Source: Sphingopyxis sp. (GTDB lineage: Bacteria; Pseudomonadota; Alphaproteobacteria; Sphingomonadales; Sphingomonadaceae). From it: 64,000 nucleotides of DNA. The position numbers were made by a program, and so were the translations under genes. The DNA lies in assembly GCA_013823985.1 (NCBI GenBank), contig PNNB01000008.1:44927-108926 (forward strand), given 5' to 3'. Below, in pieces: positions 8,700 to 17,874 of the stretch (the first letter of the stretch is position 1; every line of letters begins with the position of its first letter). The notes below the pieces were generated by a model. That model searched no databases. It was not told where the DNA came from and saw only the letters and a list, made by a program, of their open reading frames with translations.

Positions 8700-9115
8700 A
8701 TGGCCCTCTCGCAAACGGTTTGCCGCCTTACGCCCTCGCGCTGGATATGGAAGTTGTAGACCGTATAGATGGCACGCCCGTAATCGGCATGCCCTTTGCC
8801 GATAAGGTTCAGGGTCGTCCGGGCTTTCTGCATGGTGGCGCGATTTCGGGCCTACTCGAGATGGCTGCTATTGCCGCGATACATCAGGCATTGCGCGCAA
8901 AAGGCAGCGATAGCGGCATTAAGCAGGTCAATGTAACGATTGATTTCATGCGCGGCGGATTGGGGCAAATGACCTATGCTGTCGGTGAGGTCATCCGGTT
9001 AGGCCGGACAATGGCCAATGTCGAAGCCCGCGCTTGGCAGGACGACCGGAGCAAGCCCATAGCCATCGGTACGATGCACTATCTCATCCGCCGACCGAAA
9101 GTTGAGGGCGCTTAG
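8696..9115 (+). CDS. Hotdog-fold thioesterase (PaaI family), second of a pair
   Basis: Predicted 139 aa PaaI-family thioesterase. It carries the canonical PGFLHGGAISGLLEMAAIAA helix, with the HGG motif that the preceding paralogue lacks, and then VNVTIDFMRGG for the central strand. The ATG overlaps the previous stop (ATGA), so the two hotdog proteins are probably made together and could form a mixed oligomer. This is the last gene of the plus-strand run begun by argH; the next gene is convergent, 13 bases away. Confidence 0.87.
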   Translation: MNGPLANGLPPYALALDMEVVDRIDGTPVIGMPFADKVQGRPGFLHGGAISGLLEMAAIAAIHQALRAKGSDSGIKQVNVTIDFMRGGLGQMTYAVGEVIRLGRTMANVEARAWQDDRSKPIAIGTMHYLIRRPKVEGA

Positions 9116-9128
9116 GAATTAGTGCGCT

Positions 9129-9641
9129 TCATGCCTCGCCGTGGGTTTCGATCAAGGCGCTGGTAATGGCCTCTTCCGGGGTCTTGTCACCCCAGATGAT
9201 GAACTGAAACACGGGGTAAAAGCGCTCGCATTCATCAATTGCGACATCGATAATTGTCTGGGCATGGTCAACGCCCAGCAACCCGTTCGACGGCATCAGG
9301 CTACCATGCCGGAACAGCAATATGCCATTGGCCGACCACATGTCGAAATGGCCCAACCACAACTGTTCGTTGATAAGGCCTAGTGCCTTGTAAATAGCGT
9401 CGCGCTTGTCGCTTGGCACCGTTACATCGGGCAGCAGAATAAGCTGTAACGCATTATCCTCTTCACGCCATATGGCGCGGATCTGGTAACTGGTCCAACT
9501 GCCTTTATATTCGGCGGTAATCTCATCCTCGCCGTCCAGTTCATAGGACCAGCCGCGCGCTTCGAACAATGCGGCGAGCATGTCTACAGGCGCGGATTCG
9601 TCCCGTTCAAACTGCTCATATTGTTCGTCTGCATCGTGCAT
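9129..9641 (-). CDS. YbjN domain protein
   Basis: Predicted 170 aa acidic cytoplasmic protein of the YbjN family, which shares the fold of type III secretion chaperones. Typical features are the N-terminal LAALFEARGWSYE, the central beta stretch GSWTSYQIRAIWREEDNALQ and the helical end with AQTIIDVAIDECERFYPVFQ. The role is uncertain; E. coli YbjN is linked to stress and motility control. It lies downstream of ubiK on the same strand, a common alphaproteobacterial arrangement, with a large hairpin between them. Confidence 0.85.
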   Translation of the reverse strand: MHDADEQYEQFERDESAPVDMLAALFEARGWSYELDGEDEITAEYKGSWTSYQIRAIWREEDNALQLILLPDVTVPSDKRDAIYKALGLINEQLWLGHFDMWSANGILLFRHGSLMPSNGLLGVDHAQTIIDVAIDECERFYPVFQFIIWGDKTPEEAITSALIETHGEA

Positions 9642-9675
9642 GCTTTATGCGCCCATCATTATGCGCTGATTCTGC

Positions 9676-9724
9676 CTTGCTGCGGACTCGCGCGCAAGGG
9701 GCTTGCGCCGAGTGTCCGCACAAG
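9676..9724 (-). other. Large imperfect hairpin between ubiK and YbjN gene
   Basis: The arm at 9682-9698 pairs with 9702-9719 around a three-base loop, with small bulges. Outer CTTG and CAAG extend the stem to 9676-9724. There is no T-run on either side, so it is not a classical terminator. It sits between two genes read from the minus strand and could stabilise the upstream ubiK message or attenuate the downstream gene. Confidence 0.55.
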
Positions 9725-9750
9725 TCTGTGGGCGGGTTGTGGAAAAGTTT

Positions 9751-10077
9751 TTACTTTTTGACCGCTGGCTTCTTTGGCGCAGGCTCGGCTTTAGGCGAAA
9801 CCTTCGCTGCGGGCGCTGCTTTTGATCCCAATGCGGCTTCCAGAGCGGCAACGCGTTTGCCTAATGCTTCCGCTTCTTCGCGAGCATTGGCAGCAAGCGC
9901 TTTAACGGCATCAAATTCTTCACGGGTAACCAGATCCAGGCCGCCTGCCCATTCGCGCGCGCGTTCGCGCATGCTGGCTTCTGCTTCGCGGCCCATGCCT
10001 GCGACCGTGCCCGCAACGCCGTTCAGCACCTTGGCCAGATCATCAAAAATACGCTTTTCGCTTTGCATGTCGTTCAC
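9751..10077 (-). CDS. ubiK: Ubiquinone biosynthesis accessory factor UbiK
   Basis: Predicted 108 aa protein of the UbiK (YqiC/BMFP) family. These small coiled-coil proteins bind UbiJ and lipids and support ubiquinone synthesis. The first helix (RIFDDLAKVLNGVAGTVAGM) is amphipathic, followed by TREEFDAVKALAANAREEAE and a coiled coil with heptads up to LEAALGS. The tail from about residue 85 is rich in Ala, Pro and Lys, as is common in the family. Transcribed after tspO with a gap of 32 bases. Confidence 0.88.
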   Translation of the reverse strand: MNDMQSEKRIFDDLAKVLNGVAGTVAGMGREAEASMRERAREWAGGLDLVTREEFDAVKALAANAREEAEALGKRVAALEAALGSKAAPAAKVSPKAEPAPKKPAVKK

Positions 10078-10109
10078 TCCATTTCCGCCAGTGTCCCCGG
10101 GGGTGGGAA

Positions 10110-10670
10110 TTAGCGTCCAGACCCTATTTGGGAACTCGCAGCCGGAACGTAAAGGCTTTCCGCGTCCGGATTCAGCTGATCTATCTTATAATTCAAGATA
10201 GCCGCAAAGCTGATCCAGACCAGATATGGCACCATCAGCCAGGCCGCAGCCTTGCGAACGCGCCCAAATGCGACAGTTGTCGCTATGGCCACAATCAACA
10301 TTGCAACGATAATATAAAATGCGGTCGATACTTTATGCTGGCCAAAAAACACTGGCGACCACGTCAGGTTGATCAGGAATTGCGTCAGGAACAGTCCGAT
10401 CGCAATCCCCCGCCCCCGTGCACCACGCGCGTGCAACACCATCGCAAAAGCGAGCCCCATGAGGAAATAGAGCGTGGGCCATACAACGCCAAAAACCCAA
10501 CCAGGTGGTTGAATGTCAGGCTTGATGAGGGTCTGGTACCAACTATTCTCGGCTGTCGAACCGGATATTGTGCCCGATAGAAACCCGAAAAACATCGTGA
10601 CCGGGATCACAAAAAGCGCCCAGCGCAAAAGCGACATGCGCAGCTGCGAAGCAGATGCAAGCTGGTTCAT
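10110..10670 (-). CDS. tspO: TspO/MBR family membrane protein
   Basis: Predicted 186 aa inner-membrane protein with five hydrophobic segments, as in the tryptophan-rich sensory protein/benzodiazepine receptor family that binds porphyrins. Family marks include WYQTLIKPDIQPPGWVFGVV with WPTLYFLMG, and later FLINLTWSPVFFG. In Rhodobacter TspO modulates tetrapyrrole-related gene expression; function here is by homology. The open frame extends to 10787, but the ATG at 10670 is preceded by GGAGACTCCC, a good ribosome site. Residues are conserved only from this start onward. Confidence 0.92.
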   Translation of the reverse strand: MNQLASASQLRMSLLRWALFVIPVTMFFGFLSGTISGSTAENSWYQTLIKPDIQPPGWVFGVVWPTLYFLMGLAFAMVLHARGARGRGIAIGLFLTQFLINLTWSPVFFGQHKVSTAFYIIVAMLIVAIATTVAFGRVRKAAAWLMVPYLVWISFAAILNYKIDQLNPDAESLYVPAASSQIGSGR

Positions 10671-10734
10671 GGGAGTCTCCAGACTTATCCGGCGATTCGG
10701 GCGAACGCCGTTCGACCAATTCCTTAGCATCCTC

Positions 10735-10785
10735 GAAGAATAGAACAAGGCCGCCTGCCCTTGCGGGAAGACGGCCTGTTGTTTC
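10735..10785 (-). terminator. Probable rho-independent terminator
   Basis: Read on the minus strand, AACAGGCCG pairs with CGGCCTTGTT (one bulged base) around an inner CCC/GGG hairpin, and the stem is followed by a T-rich run GTTCTATTCTT. It lies 30-80 bases beyond the stop of the small gene at 10818 and before tspO, so it probably ends the M16 peptidase transcript. Confidence 0.6.
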
Positions 10786-10817
10786 AATATGAAGCGCGGC
10801 GGGTGACGCGCTGTGGT

Positions 10818-11117
10818 TTACTTGCGCGTGCCGGAAAGGCCCATCGAACCGAATGCACCTGCCTTCACTTCACCAGAAATGGCATCGCCATCCACCGTTG
10901 CGGTGCAGTCAAGCTTCATAGGCATCGGAACAGTCATATCCATCGACCAGCTGATCGTGTCACCGTCGACGGTGCCGCTCGGAATGTCCATTGAGCCTAA
11001 GCCGCCAGCCATTTTACCCGAAAAACTGCCCCCATCACTATTGACGGTCAAAACAGCCTTCTGGTCGCCCATCGGGCTTTTGATTGTTACGTCCCAATCG
11101 CCATCAACTGATGCCAT
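10818..11117 (-). CDS. Small beta-rich protein, unknown function
   Basis: Predicted 99 aa protein with no signal peptide and no cysteine pair. It has alternating short strands and many Gly, Asp and Ser: VDGDWDVTIKSPMGDQ, GSFSGKMAGGLGSMDI and VDGDTISWSMDM suggest a repeated DGD turn in a small beta-barrel. I do not recognise a named family. It starts 11 bases after the M16 peptidase stop on the same strand and is followed by a likely terminator, so it is probably the last cistron of that transcript. A ribosome site (AAGGAG) precedes the ATG. Confidence 0.8.
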   Translation of the reverse strand: MASVDGDWDVTIKSPMGDQKAVLTVNSDGGSFSGKMAGGLGSMDIPSGTVDGDTISWSMDMTVPMPMKLDCTATVDGDAISGEVKAGAFGSMGLSGTRK

Positions 11118-11128
11118 AATCCTGCTCC

Positions 11129-14008
11129 TTATTTAGCGTTGTTGCTTGCACTTGTGTTAGCAGCTTCACCAACCATTTCAATTGGCAAACCGAGCGCTTC
11201 GAGTTGCGGCTTCACTTTTGCCGCATCGCCTACAACCAACCATGTGATTTTCGCAGGATCGATCCTCGCACGCATCTCGTCGTTCAATGCTCTAGCTGTA
11301 AGTGCGGTATATTTGGCCGCAATGGTTTCCGCATAATCGAACGGGCGCTTGTTCAGCCGGTCCGCCTGCATCTGGCCCAGAACAGCCGCCGACTGTTCAT
11401 AGCTACCAGGCAGTTCGAGAACATTGCCCTTGATGGTTTTATCCAGTTCATCGGGAGTCACGGGTTTCGACCCATTGAAATCCTTCAGCTGGTCCATCAA
11501 CACCTTGATCGAAGGGCCAGTTTGGTTGGTCTGCACAGGCGCGAACATATAGAATGGCACACGGTCTTCTGCACCGTTTACCTGCGAGCGAACCCCATAT
11601 GACCAGCCCTTTGTTTCGCGAAGATCCATGTTGATCCGCGAAAGGAAGTCGCCTCCGAAAATCTCGTTGGCAGCGCGCAATGTCAAAAGATCGTCGGATC
11701 CCTTGGCATCGAGAACCTTACCCGCCATCACGAGCGATTGCGGCGAATTGGGCCGGTCGAAAAGCAGGATCTTTGATTGAGCAGCCGGAATCGCAGCCGT
11801 GAAGTTTTTAGCCGGCGCAGCCGACGCAGCGGGCTTCCACTTGCCAAACCGCTTTTCAAGAAGCGGTTTGATTTCCTGCAGGCTGGTATCACCGACCACG
11901 AATATCTCGGCCTTTGCCGGATGAATCCAACCCTGATGGAATGCGGCCACGTCTGCCTTGCTGATTGTCGCGACTGTCTCGGGATAACCACTGCCAGTTT
12001 GCGGGCCGCCATAAGGGTGGCCTTTGCCATAGATCATCGGCGGAAGCGTCCGGACGGCAATGCCCTGCGGCTGGTTATTTTCCGACTTTATGCGGGTCTG
12101 TTGCTGGACGCGCACGCGCTCCAGTTCTTTTTCGTCAAAGGCAGGATTTTTGATGACGTCGGCGAGCAGGTCGAGCGAAGGAGCCAAGTTCGGCTTGACC
12201 GCACGCAAGCTTGCGACGGTGCGATCAAGCGAGGAATTGACGTTTACATCCGCGCCCAGCTTTTCTTCCGTTTCCGCAATTTGGGTGGAGGTCAGTGTCT
12301 TGGTGCCCTCCATCAGCATGGTCGACATCATCGACGCAATTCCGCGCTTGTCGACAGGGTCTGCCGAATATCCCGCGTTAAAGCTTACCGCGACACGCAC
12401 TGTCGGCACCGCAGCCCGGCGCGCGAAGAAAACCTTGATGCCGTTCTTCAGCGTGGTTTCTTCAACTGTCGGGAAATCAAGCGCAGGTGTTCCGGTAGGT
12501 TCCGGAAACTTGCTGCGGTCCTGAAAAATGGTTCCCACCGTTCCGGCGAGGTCCTCACTACCCGGAGGAGAATAAAATGCGGGCGCAGACAGTGTACCTG
12601 TGCGCATGCCCGAGCCTGCTGCGACTTCCTGATAGGCTTCGCGTTCACCAGGCTCGACGCGGATTTCGAGAACCGGACGCGTCAGCCATTTCTGCATCGC
12701 TGCCTTCACAGTTTCCGGTTTCGTTGCTGCGAGACGCTGCAATTCTTTTTTGTAGAAATTGGAGTCGCCAACATAAAGCTGGCCTTCAGCGAGCGCGACG
12801 GCCTTACCGCCGAAACCGCCGACTTGTTCAAGCCCATCAATCTGCTGGGCAATGGTGCTGGTCGCGACGCGCTGTACTTCTTCGGCGGTAGGACCGTTCG
12901 CAATGAACTCGGCGAGAATTTCGTCAAGACGTTTAGCAACAGCGTCAGCATCTCCTCCGGGCTTCACATCAACCTGAATGTTCACGGCGCTGCCGTGCAC
13001 AAATGGCAACATATAGGCTGCAACGTTGACCGCGCTCTGCTCCTGACGAACAAGAATATTATCTAGCCGAGAGCTTGAAAGACCGCCGAGTGCAGCCATC
13101 GCGACGTAAAGTGCGTTGGCATCCGGATCCGCAAGACCCGGAACAACCCAGTTGCGATAGATACGTGTCGAAGGAATCTTGTCCTTCATCACGATCTTGA
13201 TTGGCTTTTCGAGCGTCGGGATCGGTGCATTCACAGGTGGAACATCCTTGCCCCGCTTGATGCTGCCAAACCATTTTTCAACCAGCGGCTTGGCCTGCGC
13301 AGCATTAATATCACCTGCAAGGACAAGGACCGCATTATTTGGGCCATAATGGTCGGTGAACCACAGCTTCATGTCGTCCAGTGACGCTGCCGCCAAATCT
13401 TCAAGGCTACCGATTGTATCGTGGTGGTAGGGGTGACCGACGGGGAACAACGTTTCCGACCGCTTATAGTCAACCAGCCCAAAAGGCTGATTGTCGCCCT
13501 GACGCTTTTCATTGGATACAACGCCGATCTGGTTATCCAGCTTTTCCTTGGTCAGGCCATTGAGCAAATAGCCCATGCGGTCGCTTTCCAAAAACAACGC
13601 CGACTCAAGCGCTGTCGTTGGGACCGTCTGGAAATAATTGGTCCGGTCAAGCCATGTGGTTCCGTTCAGATCGGTCGCGCCAATTTTCTTGGTGTATTCA
13701 AAATAATCGCCCGGCGCATTTTCGCTGCCATTAAACATGATATGCTCGAACAAATGGGCATAACCGGTTTTACCCTTTGGCTCGTTCTTCGAACCCACGC
13801 CATACCAGATGGAGACCGCTACAATCGGAGCCTTGCGGTCTTCGTGCACCAATACGGTAAGACCATTGGGCAGAGTGAATTTCTCGTGCGGAATATTGAC
13901 CGCATCTACCAGTTTGGAAACCGGCGCTGGCTCGTTCGCCAAGGCTGGCGCGTTGGAAATAAGCGCACTGCCAGACAACATCAGTGCGAGTGTGAATTTA
14001 CGAACCAT
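11129..14008 (-). CDS. Exported M16 zinc metallopeptidase (two-domain)
   Basis: Predicted 959 aa periplasmic peptidase of the pitrilysin/PqqL type. A signal peptide ends near ALANEP. The first M16 domain has the inverted zinc motif HLFEH (His85, Glu88, His89) with the third ligand at Glu167 in VVSNEKRQ. The second half is a homologous M16 domain (VRVAVSFNAGYSADP) in which the zinc motif is gone (GIASMMSTMLMEG), the usual inactive partner that closes the chamber. The frame opens at 14068 but ATG 14008 follows GGGAG and begins the signal peptide. It lies between the acylase gene and a small beta-rich gene. Confidence 0.94.
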   Translation of the reverse strand: MVRKFTLALMLSGSALISNAPALANEPAPVSKLVDAVNIPHEKFTLPNGLTVLVHEDRKAPIVAVSIWYGVGSKNEPKGKTGYAHLFEHIMFNGSENAPGDYFEYTKKIGATDLNGTTWLDRTNYFQTVPTTALESALFLESDRMGYLLNGLTKEKLDNQIGVVSNEKRQGDNQPFGLVDYKRSETLFPVGHPYHHDTIGSLEDLAAASLDDMKLWFTDHYGPNNAVLVLAGDINAAQAKPLVEKWFGSIKRGKDVPPVNAPIPTLEKPIKIVMKDKIPSTRIYRNWVVPGLADPDANALYVAMAALGGLSSSRLDNILVRQEQSAVNVAAYMLPFVHGSAVNIQVDVKPGGDADAVAKRLDEILAEFIANGPTAEEVQRVATSTIAQQIDGLEQVGGFGGKAVALAEGQLYVGDSNFYKKELQRLAATKPETVKAAMQKWLTRPVLEIRVEPGEREAYQEVAAGSGMRTGTLSAPAFYSPPGSEDLAGTVGTIFQDRSKFPEPTGTPALDFPTVEETTLKNGIKVFFARRAAVPTVRVAVSFNAGYSADPVDKRGIASMMSTMLMEGTKTLTSTQIAETEEKLGADVNVNSSLDRTVASLRAVKPNLAPSLDLLADVIKNPAFDEKELERVRVQQQTRIKSENNQPQGIAVRTLPPMIYGKGHPYGGPQTGSGYPETVATISKADVAAFHQGWIHPAKAEIFVVGDTSLQEIKPLLEKRFGKWKPAASAAPAKNFTAAIPAAQSKILLFDRPNSPQSLVMAGKVLDAKGSDDLLTLRAANEIFGGDFLSRINMDLRETKGWSYGVRSQVNGAEDRVPFYMFAPVQTNQTGPSIKVLMDQLKDFNGSKPVTPDELDKTIKGNVLELPGSYEQSAAVLGQMQADRLNKRPFDYAETIAAKYTALTARALNDEMRARIDPAKITWLVVGDAAKVKPQLEALGLPIEMVGEAANTSASNNAK

Positions 14009-14051
14009 GATATGCTCCCAAAGCTTTAAGATTGGTTGGAAAGATAGCGTG

Positions 14052-14080
14052 GGCGCGGCCAAACACAATGTTGCCGCGCC
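14052..14080 (-). other. Hairpin between acylase and M16 genes
   Basis: GGCGCGGC at 14052-14059 pairs perfectly with GCCGCGCC at 14073-14080, and AACA/TGTT in the loop can extend the stem. No T-run follows on the minus strand, so it is more likely an RNA stability or partial-termination element between the two cistrons than a full terminator. Confidence 0.5.
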
Positions 14081-14100
14081 AATATTTCGACGAACAGCAT

Positions 14101-16212
14101 CTAAGGCCGATAGCGGCGTTTCGATACTTTAACCGCGTCCGCCCATTCAAAGTGCACAGGCTTATACTTCCCCGCCACAAAGAGCTTCATCTGATCGGTA
14201 TAGTGTGGCGATTCCGGGCGCGTGGTCGCGGCACCGTAGGGCTGGATCGACTCTGATGTGAGCGTACCATCCTTGTCCCACCGGATCAGCATGATGAAGC
14301 TGTCACCATGTCGAACGCGAACTTTCTTGTCCGCTTGTTCGGCATCCCACATCGTGGTTGCACGCAACGTGTCGGTGCCGCCCAGCATGGCCATATCGGC
14401 TTTGCCACGGCGCAGGCGCTGAATGTCTGCCAAGGGCGGATCGATACGGCCGAAGCGATCTTGGAATTCGTCTACCGCCTCGCGAAGGGTCTTGCGCGGA
14501 TCGGGCATGGTTTCACCACGCCAGTTGCGTCGGGCGCCCAAGCGGATGACCCTCTCAGCGAAGGCGTCCGCAGCCCCCTTGCCATCGCTCGACCAATCCC
14601 AAGTGGCCAGCAGCTTTTGCGCCTTGAGCAAAGCAGGATCGTCTTTCAGGTCCAACGCGGCAAACGATGCGAGCCATGCGCCAACCCAGCTGTTCTTGCT
14701 GTAGATCGTGTCCATCTTGATCGCCAGCAACTCGTCAGGCGTAATCGAGCTATCGGCCGCCAACAATTCTGTCGCGCGAAGCCCGCGATTGGTCATGCCT
14801 TGTTCGATCCCGAGATAAGGCGAATAGTCCGATGGCTTCATTTCTGAGCCCGGCCCTGCGGCGAGAAACGGATTATTATTGGCGTTTTGAACAAAGCCTG
14901 ATTCCGGATCGACAATCTTCGGGTAGCGGTCAAAGCCGACTGGGCCATTCCACAGTGCTGCCGACGTATCGCCTGGCAACTCTTGCGTATAGTCGAAGCC
15001 GGGCTTCCGGTCTGGGAACAGCGCGTTGTAGATATAGGCTACACGACCGGTCTTGTCGGCGTAGATAAAATTGGTCGCTGGAATGCCGCCAATCGCCATA
15101 GACTTGGCCCATTCCTCCCAATTTTTGGCCTTGGTGTTGCGGTAATATTGTTCAACCAGTTTGACATTGTCGATACCGGCATAGCGAATCGCAAATGCGC
15201 CGCGCTTGTTTTTGATCACTGGTCCATGAACCGAGCGATACACCGTCTGCGGCACAGGCAGGTTGAACGGACCGAATTTTACCGGCAGCCAGACGCGCTT
15301 GGTCTCGAGCACCAGCCATTTGCCGTCGAAGCGATATTTGTCACCTGCCTCGTTCAATATCAATTTGTAGACGTCAATAAGATCGGGCCGGTTCACTGTA
15401 TTTGTCCACCCCAAATTGCGGTTATGTCCCAACAGCACGAATGGTGATCCCGGAAACAACGCGCCTGCCATGTCGAGACCTTCACCCGAATGGGTCACTG
15501 CTTCATACCACGCGACCTGCCCTTCATAGGGTTGATGCGAATTGGAAATTAGCCAGGTTTTGCCATCCGCCATACGTTTGGGGGCGATAGCGAAAGCGTT
15601 GGAACCGTTCATTTCGGGATCGCGCCCGATGGGAGTCATCCGCGCGGCGCTCTCCTTCGGTTGGGGTTTACCCTCCGCTAACGCGCCGATCGTGTTATCA
15701 AGGCCATAGAAGAAGGGTGCACGCAGAACGAAGCCAGTCACAATATCCTTGCCCGTCACCGGAAACAATTTTGACAAGCGCACTTCCTGCGGATGCTTGT
15801 CGGCATAATGATTCAGACCCGCCGCATAGGCTTCGGCCACGGCACGAACTTGCGGGGACAATTCCATATATCGTCGGTCTGCCGTTTCACGTGCGCCGAG
15901 CAGGTGGAGCACAAAATCGACTTTGGCACCATCCGAACCGGCAATGGCGCCATAACGGCCGCGTGTCATAGCGACGACATCTTCGATCGTCGAAAAATCA
16001 TCCTCGGCATGGGCATAGGCCAAACCATAAGCCGTATCCGCGTCAGTCTTTCCGTTAATATGTGGAACGCCAAAAGAATCGCGGGCAATCTCAACATCAT
16101 ATTTACGGGGAGCAGGGGCAGCATATTCCGTTGCGACCAACGGTTCCCACACAAGTCCGGCAACCGCGACCAGGCCAACCAGCGCGAAGAGCGCCCACAG
16201 AAATTTCCGCAT
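14101..16212 (-). CDS. Penicillin acylase-family Ntn hydrolase
   Basis: Predicted 703 aa exported precursor of the S45 family, which includes penicillin, aculeacin and acyl-homoserine lactone acylases. The alpha-chain part has RDSFGVPHINGKTDAD and AYGLAYAHAEDD. The autocatalytic cut should fall at Gly203-Ser204 in MNGSNAFAIAPKR, leaving Ser204 as the N-terminal nucleophile. A hydrophobic N-terminus (ALFALVGLVAVAGLVW) anchors or exports it. The start is ATG 16212 after GGGAG; the frame is open to 16245. Substrate could be a beta-lactam, lipopeptide or acyl-homoserine lactone; sequence alone does not decide. Confidence 0.92.
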   Translation of the reverse strand: MRKFLWALFALVGLVAVAGLVWEPLVATEYAAPAPRKYDVEIARDSFGVPHINGKTDADTAYGLAYAHAEDDFSTIEDVVAMTRGRYGAIAGSDGAKVDFVLHLLGARETADRRYMELSPQVRAVAEAYAAGLNHYADKHPQEVRLSKLFPVTGKDIVTGFVLRAPFFYGLDNTIGALAEGKPQPKESAARMTPIGRDPEMNGSNAFAIAPKRMADGKTWLISNSHQPYEGQVAWYEAVTHSGEGLDMAGALFPGSPFVLLGHNRNLGWTNTVNRPDLIDVYKLILNEAGDKYRFDGKWLVLETKRVWLPVKFGPFNLPVPQTVYRSVHGPVIKNKRGAFAIRYAGIDNVKLVEQYYRNTKAKNWEEWAKSMAIGGIPATNFIYADKTGRVAYIYNALFPDRKPGFDYTQELPGDTSAALWNGPVGFDRYPKIVDPESGFVQNANNNPFLAAGPGSEMKPSDYSPYLGIEQGMTNRGLRATELLAADSSITPDELLAIKMDTIYSKNSWVGAWLASFAALDLKDDPALLKAQKLLATWDWSSDGKGAADAFAERVIRLGARRNWRGETMPDPRKTLREAVDEFQDRFGRIDPPLADIQRLRRGKADMAMLGGTDTLRATTMWDAEQADKKVRVRHGDSFIMLIRWDKDGTLTSESIQPYGAATTRPESPHYTDQMKLFVAGKYKPVHFEWADAVKVSKRRYRP

Positions 16213-16305
16213 TCCAATCTCCCATGCGACGTGACCTTGTATCATCGGTCCGTTCGCCTAATAAAGGGAGGCATAACCAAGTTTGAAGGAAAGGAAAGTC
16301 CCCCC

Positions 16306-17874
16306 ATGCGTCGTCCCCTTATCGCCTTAGCTATCGCGACCGCCATTGCTTCGCCTGCCCTTGCTCAAAACCTGACCTCGGGATCCGGCATTGCACCTGC
16401 GACGGTGGCCAATTCGGCTGGTCGCCCCATCGGTTTTTCAGGGTCGGTTCCAACTGGCGGTGTGCTGGTTATTCCGATGCGAAATGCGACGATCCCTGCG
16501 GACACCGTCGATACAGGCACTGCACAAGCTATTGATGCGGCAATCGCGGCTGCGAAATATGAAGGAAAGCAGGGAAGCATTCTCTCGTTACGGGGCATTG
16601 GCGGCTACGCGCGTATCGTACTGACAGGAACCGGCGATGAGGGCGACCGAACGACCAATATACGTGACGCCGCAGGAAAGGCAGCGCAAGAGGTAAAGGA
16701 CGAAGCCCAACCTGTGAGGTTGGCAGGGAATCTCACACAAAATGAAGCGGCGGCGGCGGCTCTTGGTTTCGCGCTGGGTCAGTACCGGTTCGATCGCTAT
16801 AAAACCGTCGACAAAAAGGCTGCACCTTCGCAGCCTGTGACGGTTGCGAGCGTGGATTCGGCCGCTGCGGAGGCTCTTTGGAAAACGCGCTACGCCGCTT
16901 TAGCCGAGGGCGTCACACTTGCGCGCGATCTCGTTACGGAACCCGCCAATGTCATATATCCCGAAACGTTTGTGGACCGGGTAAAGGCCGCGATGGGCTC
17001 AACGGCCAACGTAAAAATCGAAGTGTTGGACGAAGCTGCTATGCGCAAGCTGGGCATGGGCTCGCTTGTAGGAGTTGGCCAAGGATCACGTCGCCCCTCA
17101 CGCTTGTTGCTGGTCGAGTATAGCGGCGCAGGGACACAAGCCCCGCTGGCGTTTGTTGGCAAGGGCATCACCTTCGACTCCGGCGGTATCTCGCTCAAAC
17201 CTGGAGCGGGCATGTGGGCAATGAAAGCGGATATGTCGGGCGCCGCCAACATCATGGGTGCCGTCCTGTCGCTCGCTAAATCAAAGGCGCCCGTCAATGT
17301 CATTGGTGTTGCTGCACTGGCTGAGAACATGCCCGACGGAAACGCCTCACGGCCGGGTGATGTCGTCCGCACCATGAGTGGCAAGACTATCGAGATTTTG
17401 AATACCGACGCCGAAGGCCGTCTCGTTCTCGCTGATGCGAACGAATATGTGCTCGCCACGCGCAAGCCGGCTGCACTCGTCAATATGGCCACACTTACCG
17501 GAGCAATTGTGGGTGCGCTAAGCGATGAATATGCAGGCCTGTTCAGCCGCGATGACAAGCTGGCCGCAAGTTTGATCAAGGCCGGAAGCACCACCGGCGA
17601 GGAACTCTGGAGGATGCCACTTCACAAAAACTATGTGGAGGACATGAAATCCGAAATTGCCGACATCAAAAATGTTGTTGAAGGCGGTGGCCCGGGCGCC
17701 GGACTAGGTGCTACGTTCATCGGCTATTTCGTGAATAAGGAAACGCCTTGGGCGCACTTGGATATTGCCGGGGTGAACTGGTCCGACAAGGGTGGACCGG
17801 TCAATCCGAAGGGTGCATCGGGATGGGGCGTCCGCCTACTCGACGAGATGGCACGGACGTGGCGAGCGGAATAA
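16306..17874 (+). CDS. Exported leucyl aminopeptidase (M17 family)
   Basis: Predicted 522 aa metallo-aminopeptidase. The C-terminal catalytic domain has GKGITFDSGGISLKPG, MKADMSGAAN and the M17 signature NTDAEGRLVLAD with its paired metal ligands. Unusually for the PepA type it begins with a signal peptide (MRRPLIALAIATAIASPALAQ), so it should act in the periplasm. The N-terminal macro-like domain is divergent. ATG 16306 follows GAAGGAAAGGAAAG. It is divergent from the acylase gene (93 bp apart). Confidence 0.93.
   Translation: MRRPLIALAIATAIASPALAQNLTSGSGIAPATVANSAGRPIGFSGSVPTGGVLVIPMRNATIPADTVDTGTAQAIDAAIAAAKYEGKQGSILSLRGIGGYARIVLTGTGDEGDRTTNIRDAAGKAAQEVKDEAQPVRLAGNLTQNEAAAAALGFALGQYRFDRYKTVDKKAAPSQPVTVASVDSAAAEALWKTRYAALAEGVTLARDLVTEPANVIYPETFVDRVKAAMGSTANVKIEVLDEAAMRKLGMGSLVGVGQGSRRPSRLLLVEYSGAGTQAPLAFVGKGITFDSGGISLKPGAGMWAMKADMSGAANIMGAVLSLAKSKAPVNVIGVAALAENMPDGNASRPGDVVRTMSGKTIEILNTDAEGRLVLADANEYVLATRKPAALVNMATLTGAIVGALSDEYAGLFSRDDKLAASLIKAGSTTGEELWRMPLHKNYVEDMKSEIADIKNVVEGGGPGAGLGATFIGYFVNKETPWAHLDIAGVNWSDKGGPVNPKGASGWGVRLLDEMARTWRAE

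Noticed and set aside
11777..13066. Long open frame antisense to the M16 peptidase
   Set aside because: Arg- and Cys-rich shadow translation; the peptidase frame has both M16 halves.
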